Below are positions 13,287 through 17,627 of a stretch of DNA of 17,627 nt, in pieces. Source of the DNA: JAFAXD01 sp035472475 (GTDB lineage Bacteria; Pseudomonadota; Alphaproteobacteria; Rhizobiales; Xanthobacteraceae); assembly GCA_035472475.1 (NCBI GenBank), contig DATIPA010000123.1, forward strand, positions 1-17,627, in the 5' to 3' direction. The stretch's first letter is position 1; each line of letters starts with the position of its first letter. Below the pieces are notes generated by a model, which saw only the letters and a program-made list of their open reading frames with translations, searched no databases and was not told the DNA's origin. The position numbers and the translations under genes were made by a program.

Positions 13287-13363
13287 CTCCGACCGAAAAG
13301 CTTCGGACAACGGACTGGCGCGTATTGCCAGGGTCGCAGCCCCCGGATATCACCGCCGCGGCT

Positions 13364-13400
13364 GCAGGATTCCCGATCGCGCAAAATCCTGCTTAGGGAG
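13364..13400 (+). promoter_or_regulatory. Hairpin and ribosome site in the prs leader
   Basis: GCAGGATT (13364-13371) pairs perfectly with AATCCTGC (13385-13392) around a 13-base loop. The strong ribosome site AGGGAG follows at 13395-13400, seven bases before the prs ATG. The hairpin ends only two bases before the ribosome site, so it could affect translation initiation. No clear promoter boxes were recognised in the 120-base gap. Confidence 0.4.
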
Positions 13401-13406
13401 ACGGAG

Positions 13407-14360
13407 ATGTCTGGCAGCAACGGAGCCATCAAGCTCGTCGCCGGCAACTCCACTCCACGGCTGGCGGACGCAATCGCCGCCTATTTGCGCGTGCCGCTTG
13501 CCAAAGCTGTGGTACGACGCTTCGCCGACATGGAGATTTTCGTCGAGATCCTCGAGAACGTGCGCGGCACCGACGTATTCGCGATCCAGTCGACGTCGTA
13601 TCCAGCCAATGATCACCTGATGGAACTGCTGATCATCATCGATGCACTCCGGCGCGCTTCGGCGCGGCGCATCACGGCGGTGCTTCCCTACTTCGGATAC
13701 GCGCGGCAGGACCGCAAGTCCGGCTCGCGCACGCCGATCTCCGCCAAGCTGGTCGCCAATCTGATCACCAATGCCGGGGCCGATCGCGTTCTCACGCTCG
13801 ACCTTCATGCCGGCCAGATCCAGGGTTTTTTCGACATTCCGACCGACAACTTGTTTGCGTCGCCCGTGATGGTGCGGGACGTGCGCGAACGCTTTGATCT
13901 GAGCAAGGTCATGGTGGTATCGCCGGACGTCGGCGGCGTGGTGCGAGCGCGTCAGCTCGCCGCCCGCATCAATGCTCCGCTGGCGATCATCGACAAACGC
14001 CGCGAGCGGGCTGGCGAATCCGAAGTCGTCAACGTGATCGGTGATCCTGCAGGCAAAACTTGCATTCTTGTCGACGACATCGTCGATTCCGGCGGAACAC
14101 TCGTCAACGCCGCCGATGCGCTACTGGAAAAAGGCGCGACCGACGTCTCCGCCTACATTTCACATGGCGTGTTGTCAGGCGGTGCGGTAGCCCGCATCAC
14201 CGCCTCCCACCTCAAGGAGCTGGTCATCACCGACTCGATCCAGCCGACCGAGGCGGTCCGGGTCGCGAGCAATATTCGCGTTCTCTCGATTGCATCCTTG
14301 ATCGGCGAAGCGATTGCCCGCACCGCCGAGGAGAAGTCGGTCTCCAGCCTGTTCGATTAA
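13407..14360 (+). CDS. prs: Ribose-phosphate pyrophosphokinase (PRPP synthase)
   Basis: The 317-residue enzyme makes PRPP from ribose 5-phosphate and ATP, feeding purine, pyrimidine, histidine and NAD synthesis. Class I features are complete: IKLVAGNSTPRLADAIAAYL at the start, FADMEIFVEI, VLPYFGYARQDRK (ATP and flexible-loop region), VLTLDLHAGQIQGFFDIPTDNL (metal-binding His), VSPDVGGVVRAR, and the PRPP motif ILVDDIVDSGGTL. Length is typical. ATG 13407 has a textbook ribosome site. Of note, the histidine gene hisD, a downstream user of PRPP, is in the same window but in a separate minus-strand cluster. Confidence 0.97.
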   Translation: MSGSNGAIKLVAGNSTPRLADAIAAYLRVPLAKAVVRRFADMEIFVEILENVRGTDVFAIQSTSYPANDHLMELLIIIDALRRASARRITAVLPYFGYARQDRKSGSRTPISAKLVANLITNAGADRVLTLDLHAGQIQGFFDIPTDNLFASPVMVRDVRERFDLSKVMVVSPDVGGVVRARQLAARINAPLAIIDKRRERAGESEVVNVIGDPAGKTCILVDDIVDSGGTLVNAADALLEKGATDVSAYISHGVLSGGAVARITASHLKELVITDSIQPTEAVRVASNIRVLSIASLIGEAIARTAEEKSVSSLFD

Positions 14361-14685
14361 GCCTCCGCAAACTGAGTCAACATGTCGCAGTCCGCGGTTG
14401 TGGACGGCGCAGCCATGCGCGATTGCGCGATTCAGTCGAATCTTCGATCAGTTCGCTACTCAACGATTTTGAGCAAACGCGACGGGACCGGTTTGAGAGC
14501 GTGCTTTGGGGGCAGATGCCCCCGATCAGGGCACGTTTGCGAACAGGCGGTCGCGCGCAGGATTCGCTTGGCTCCAGCGTGTGCGGAGCATGATCCCGAA
14601 AAGTGGGTACCGGTTTTCGGAAAAGATCATGCTCCAACTAAACAGACTAGACGGCAACCCAAACCCCAGCGGCAGGATGTTTGGC
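14361..14685. other. Intergenic region between prs and the YbjN gene
   Basis: No credible gene is seen in these 325 bases. The stretch holds a GC hairpin GGGGGCA-GA-TGCCCCC (14508-14523), possibly part of prs transcript termination although no T-run follows, and a dispersed Rhizobiales-type palindrome (14585-14635). The frame of the downstream gene is open back to 14506, but that part translates through the palindrome and should not be annotated as protein. Confidence 0.7.
14585..14635. repeat. Dispersed extragenic palindrome of the Bradyrhizobium-group type
   Basis: GGAGCATGATC (14585-14595) and GATCATGCTCC (14625-14635) form perfect 11-bp arms. Inside are CCGAAAA (14596-14602) and TTTTCGG (14614-14620) around GTGGGTACCGG. 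This GCATGATC...CCGAAAA...ACCGG...TTTTCGG arrangement is one I recognise as very common between genes in Bradyrhizobium, Rhodopseudomonas and relatives; copy number in this genome is unknown. Confidence 0.8.
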
Positions 14686-15186
14686 ATGTCACTCATCGAT
14701 CTCTCCGAGATTCGCACCTACAACCCGCTCGACATTGTCGAGCGCTTAGCTACGAGTCGCGATTGGGCGTTCGATCGTGGAAGCGACGATGAAGTTACGC
14801 TGGTGGTGAGCGGCGATTGGGCTGACTACCACCTCTCCTTCACCTGGATGGGTAACATCGAGGCGTTGCATCTCGCCTGCGCATTCGATCTCAAAGTTCC
14901 TTCCCTCCGTCGCAACGAAATCGTCGAACTGATCGCGAAAGTGAACGAACAGCTTTGGGTCGGTCACTTTGATTTCTGGGAGAAGGACGGTCTCGTCATG
15001 TTCCGGCATGCCTTGATGCTCGCCGGCGGCAGTTCGGCGTCCGACGATCAGTGTGAGGCACTGCTCGGAACCGCCGTGCAGGCGTGCGAACGCTACTTTC
15101 AGGCATTCCAGTTCGTGGTGTGGGTCGGCAAAAGCGCGCGCGAGGCCCTGGATGCGAGCTTGTTCGAGACCACCGGCCGAGCTTAA
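14686..15186 (+). CDS. YbjN domain-containing protein
   Basis: The protein has 166 residues from ATG 14686: MSLIDLSEIRTYNPLDIVERL, then DYHLSFTWMGNIEALHLACAF and VPSLRRNEIVELIAKVNEQLW, followed by VGHFDFWEKDGLVMFRHALML, the characteristic body of the YbjN family. It ends FQFVVWVGKSAREALDASLF. The fold resembles type III secretion chaperones; E. coli YbjN affects motility and stress responses, but the alphaproteobacterial branch has no assigned role. The longer frame starting at 14506 is rejected because it translates the palindromic repeat (SGYRFSEKIML). AGGA lies about 9 bases before the chosen ATG. It precedes proC by 9 bases and probably shares its transcript. Confidence 0.9.
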   Translation: MSLIDLSEIRTYNPLDIVERLATSRDWAFDRGSDDEVTLVVSGDWADYHLSFTWMGNIEALHLACAFDLKVPSLRRNEIVELIAKVNEQLWVGHFDFWEKDGLVMFRHALMLAGGSSASDDQCEALLGTAVQACERYFQAFQFVVWVGKSAREALDASLFETTGRA

Positions 15187-15195
15187 TCTTCGCTG

Positions 15196-16023
15196 GTGAA
15201 CCAGACGACATTACGTGATCTATCCGGGACATTGATCCTCGCCGGCGCCGGGAAGATGGGCTCCGCCATGCTCGATGGCTGGATCGCTCATGGCCTCGAC
15301 CCGGCTGTCGTCGTCGTGTTGGAGCCCCAACCATCCTTGCAGGTCGCCCGCTACGGGTCGCTCGGGTTGCGGCTCAATCCCAAGCCGGACGCGCTGCGCG
15401 CCGATGCAATTGTCATCGCGGTCAAGCCGCAGGTCGCGCCCGAGGTTATGCCCGGCCTCACGTCGCTGATCGGTCCCGTAACCGTGGTGGTGTCGATCAT
15501 GGCGGGCCGCTCACTCGCCTTCCTCCAATCAATGCTGCCGCCCGCGACCTCGATCGTGCGCGCGATGCCGAACACACCGGCCGCCATCGGGCGTGGCATG
15601 ACGGTCGCGATCGCCAACGCGCACGTGACCTCGCAACAGAAAAGCGTCGCCGACCGCCTGCTGACGGCGACCGGCGCGGTCGAATGGGTTGCGGACGAAA
15701 CCATGATGGACGCGGTCACCGCGCTGTCGGGGTCGGGGCCGGCCTACGTGTTCCTGCTCGCAGAGGCGCTCACGCACGCTGGCGTTGCGGTGGGGCTGCC
15801 CAAGGAGCTGGCTGAACGGCTCGCGCGCGCGACCATTGCCGGGTCGGGCGAACTGCTCAATCGCGCGTCCGATGACGCGGCAACTCTTCGTCGCAACGTC
15901 ACATCGCCGGGTGGCACCACCGCGGCGGCGCTCGAGGTCCTGATGTCAAAGGACGGCCTCGAAGCGCTGATGGAGAAGGCGATTGCTGCGGCGACGCGAC
16001 GCTCGCGCGAGCTCGACGTTTGA
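15196..16023 (+). CDS. proC: Pyrroline-5-carboxylate reductase
   Basis: The 275-residue enzyme catalyses the last step of proline synthesis, reducing P5C with NAD(P)H. It shows the dinucleotide-binding GAGKMG (17-22), VIAVKPQV, SIMAGRS, IVRAMPNTPA, and the C-terminal dimer/substrate region ALSGSGPAYVFLLAEAL, then VTSPGGTTAAALEVL. The start is GTG 15196; there is no strong ribosome site, but it lies only 9 bases after the YbjN-family stop, suggesting read-through translation, and the N-terminus length matches relatives. The frame is complete. Confidence 0.95.
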   Translation: MNQTTLRDLSGTLILAGAGKMGSAMLDGWIAHGLDPAVVVVLEPQPSLQVARYGSLGLRLNPKPDALRADAIVIAVKPQVAPEVMPGLTSLIGPVTVVVSIMAGRSLAFLQSMLPPATSIVRAMPNTPAAIGRGMTVAIANAHVTSQQKSVADRLLTATGAVEWVADETMMDAVTALSGSGPAYVFLLAEALTHAGVAVGLPKELAERLARATIAGSGELLNRASDDAATLRRNVTSPGGTTAAALEVLMSKDGLEALMEKAIAAATRRSRELDV

Positions 16024-16096
16024 GCGCCGCGCTCTGGAACTCGCCCCTGGGAGGCATTACAGTTAAGTGATGGTGCAATGAACCCGGGAGTTCGTC

Positions 16097-16786
16097 ATGG
16101 CCCGCAGACCCGCACGCGACAGCGTCACGAAGCCAATCGATCCCGCCCTGCCCGACCGCGACAAAATCATCGCCGCTCTGATGGCACTCCTGGGCGAGAA
16201 GCGATTCGAGGAAATTGGGTTCAACGAAATAGCGGGGCGCTCAGGGGTATCGCTTGCAACGATTCGCAGCGAGTTCGGATCAAAGATCGCAATCCTTGCC
16301 GCCCACGCCAAGAATCTTGACCGCAAGGTGCTCGCCGAACCCACGCCCGACATGGCCGATGAGGAGCCGCGCGAGCGCCTGTTCGACGTGCTGATGCGGC
16401 GCCTCGAAGCCATGGCCGGCGAGCGCGCGGCGATCCGATCGCTGCTGCGTTCGGCGATGGTCGACCCGCCGCTTGCACTGGCGCTCAACAGCATCGCGGT
16501 TCGCTCGCAGCAATGGATGCTGGCCGCCGCCGGCATCGACGCGGCCGGCCCTGGCGGCATGGTCCGCGCCCAAGGTCTCGCACTTTTGTTTGCGCGCGTG
16601 TTGCGCACGTTCGTCGACGATGAGGATGACAATGCCCGCACCATGGCGGCGCTCGACCGCGAACTCGATCGCGGCGGCCGGCTCTTGCGTATGTACGGCG
16701 GGTTGTGCCGGCTGACGCCGTTTGGACGCGCGCGGGCGCGCCGGCATGCACGCGAGGACGGCGACGACGAGATGGTCACCGCATGA
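16097..16786 (+). CDS. TetR/AcrR-type transcriptional regulator
   Basis: The protein has 229 residues. The N-terminal region (about 22-68: RDKIIAALMALLGEKRFEEI, then GFNEIAGRSGVSLATIRSEF) is a TetR-type three-helix HTH domain. The C-terminal ligand domain includes RERLFDVLMRRLEAMAGERAAIRSLL and ends in a basic RARARRHAREDG tail. The HTH is less canonical than most (SEFGSK in place of YHFGSK), but the helix pattern is retained. ATG 16097 has GGGAG about 6 bases upstream. It lies between proC and the cation efflux gene, in the same direction as both. The ligand and target are unknown; it could control the adjacent efflux gene. Confidence 0.82.
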   Translation: MARRPARDSVTKPIDPALPDRDKIIAALMALLGEKRFEEIGFNEIAGRSGVSLATIRSEFGSKIAILAAHAKNLDRKVLAEPTPDMADEEPRERLFDVLMRRLEAMAGERAAIRSLLRSAMVDPPLALALNSIAVRSQQWMLAAAGIDAAGPGGMVRAQGLALLFARVLRTFVDDEDDNARTMAALDRELDRGGRLLRMYGGLCRLTPFGRARARRHAREDGDDEMVTA

Positions 16787-16865
16787 TCGCCCCGCGTTAA
16801 AACAACGTCCGCTGCCAGCCCTTGTCTGTTAAAACCCGGTTACAGGGGCGGTGCAAAGACGTGAC

Positions 16866-17627
16866 ATGACGCACGATCAGCACGAGCACGAGCACGAGCA
16901 CGATCACCACGCCGGCCACGGACACGGGCACAGTCATGGGCCGGCGAGCTACGGGCGCGCCTTTGCAATCGGGGTCACGCTCAACCTGCTGATCGTTGCA
17001 GCCGAGCTGGTGTTCGGTTATCTCGCCAATTCGCTGTCGCTGATTTCAGATGCGGCCCACAATTTCACCGACGTTATTGGGCTGCTGTTGGCGTGGGGCG
17101 GCGCGTGGCTCGCCGCACGGCAGCCTACGGCGCGCTACACCTATGGCTTTCGCCGGGCCTCCATTCTGGCCGCGTTGAGCAACGCGGCCCTGTTACTGGT
17201 TGCAACCGGTGGCATCCTGATCGAAGCGGCGCACCGGTTCCAGAACCCGGAACCGATCGCGACCGGCACCGTCGTGGCGGTCGCCGCGCTCGGCATCGTG
17301 GTCAACGGCGCCACAGCGCTGATGTTCATGTCGGGTCGCAAGGATGATCTCAACATCAAGGGCGCCTTTCTGCATATGGCCGGCGACACCGGAATTTCAC
17401 TCGGCGTGGTCGTGGGCGCGGCACTCGTTGCCGCGACCGGATGGCTGTGGCTCGACCCGGCGATTTCGGTCGTGATCGCACTCGCCATCCTGTGGAGCAG
17501 TTGGGGTCTCGCCCGGGATTCCATCAATCTTGCGCTTGATGCCATCCCGCGCGAGATCAACCATGAGGCCGTTCAAAGCTATTTGCGCGGTCTGCCGGGC
17601 GTAAGCGAAGTCCACGACCTGCACATC
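16866..17627 (+). CDS. Cation diffusion facilitator (zinc/cadmium efflux, CzcD/ZitB-like), C-terminus beyond the window
   Basis: The frame is open from ATG 16866 to the right edge (254 codons). The N-terminus is an extreme His-rich stretch, MTHDQHEHEHEHDHHAGHGH and GHSHG. It is followed by membrane segments: AFAIGVTLNLLIVAAELVFG, LANSLSLISDAAHNFTDVIG (TM2 with the metal site HNFTD), and ILAALSNAALLLVATGGILI. Two further helices follow, the latter beginning LHMAGDTG with the TM5 metal site HMAGD. HxxxD in both TM2 and TM5 is the zinc/cadmium type. The visible end (LPGVSEVHDLHI) begins the cytoplasmic C-terminal domain. It acts as a proton-driven exporter in the inner membrane. The immediate upstream 79 bases hold no other gene; a TetR-type regulator lies just before it. 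Confidence 0.94.
   Translation, partial: MTHDQHEHEHEHDHHAGHGHGHSHGPASYGRAFAIGVTLNLLIVAAELVFGYLANSLSLISDAAHNFTDVIGLLLAWGGAWLAARQPTARYTYGFRRASILAALSNAALLLVATGGILIEAAHRFQNPEPIATGTVVAVAALGIVVNGATALMFMSGRKDDLNIKGAFLHMAGDTGISLGVVVGAALVAATGWLWLDPAISVVIALAILWSSWGLARDSINLALDAIPREINHEAVQSYLRGLPGVSEVHDLHI

Noticed and set aside
16796..16835. Two GTTAAAAC copies before the efflux gene, considered as a Zur or TetR box
   Set aside because: They are direct copies 32 bases apart without dyad symmetry, and do not match known zinc-regulator boxes.

Overview
The window reads as chromosomal core DNA of a GC-rich alphaproteobacterium of the order Hyphomicrobiales (Rhizobiales), most likely from the Bradyrhizobium/Rhodopseudomonas/Xanthobacteraceae side. 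The reasons are the gene order (tRNA-Phe, yacG, maf, LMW phosphatase, UPF0262, hisD, DUF2948; rplY-pth-ychF; lgt-MidA-pgeF; prs-YbjN-proC), the protein sequences themselves, and a dispersed palindrome typical of that group upstream of the YbjN gene. Assignments come from reading the translations; no database search was run.

Layout. Positions 1-977 (minus strand) hold the N-terminal two thirds of a P4-type tyrosine integrase lying just behind the 3' end of tRNA-Phe(GAA). This is the usual edge of an integrative element, which would continue beyond the left end. Positions 1082-6197 (all minus) carry yacG, maf, a decayed infA remnant, an LMW phosphatase-like gene, a UPF0262 gene, hisD, two large hairpins, a DUF2948 gene and two tandem MaoC-type hydratase genes. 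A small DUF4282 membrane-protein gene (6346-6636, plus) faces ychF. Positions 6649-9765 (minus) hold ychF, pth, rplY and ubiK. From 9837 everything is on the plus strand: lgt, a MidA/NDUFAF7-type methyltransferase, pgeF, a lipoprotein, prs, a YbjN-family gene, proC, a TetR-type regulator and a His-rich zinc/cation efflux gene cut by the right edge.

Functional themes are housekeeping: translation (tRNA-Phe, Pth, L25, YchF), precursor supply (PRPP synthase, histidine and proline biosynthesis), envelope lipoprotein processing (Lgt), quality control (Maf, PgeF, YacG), respiratory assembly (UbiK, MidA-like) and metal efflux. Several pairs overlap by ATGA (hisD/UPF0262, MaoC/MaoC, lgt/MidA-like), which suggests translational coupling.

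I found no convincing new multi-gene system. The points most worth a second look are the infA fossil between the LMW phosphatase and maf genes, the terminator-like hairpin in the rplY leader, the double palindromic element before hisD, the repeat cluster at the integrase/tRNA junction, and a clean TetR-operator-like palindrome between the second MaoC gene and the DUF2948 gene.
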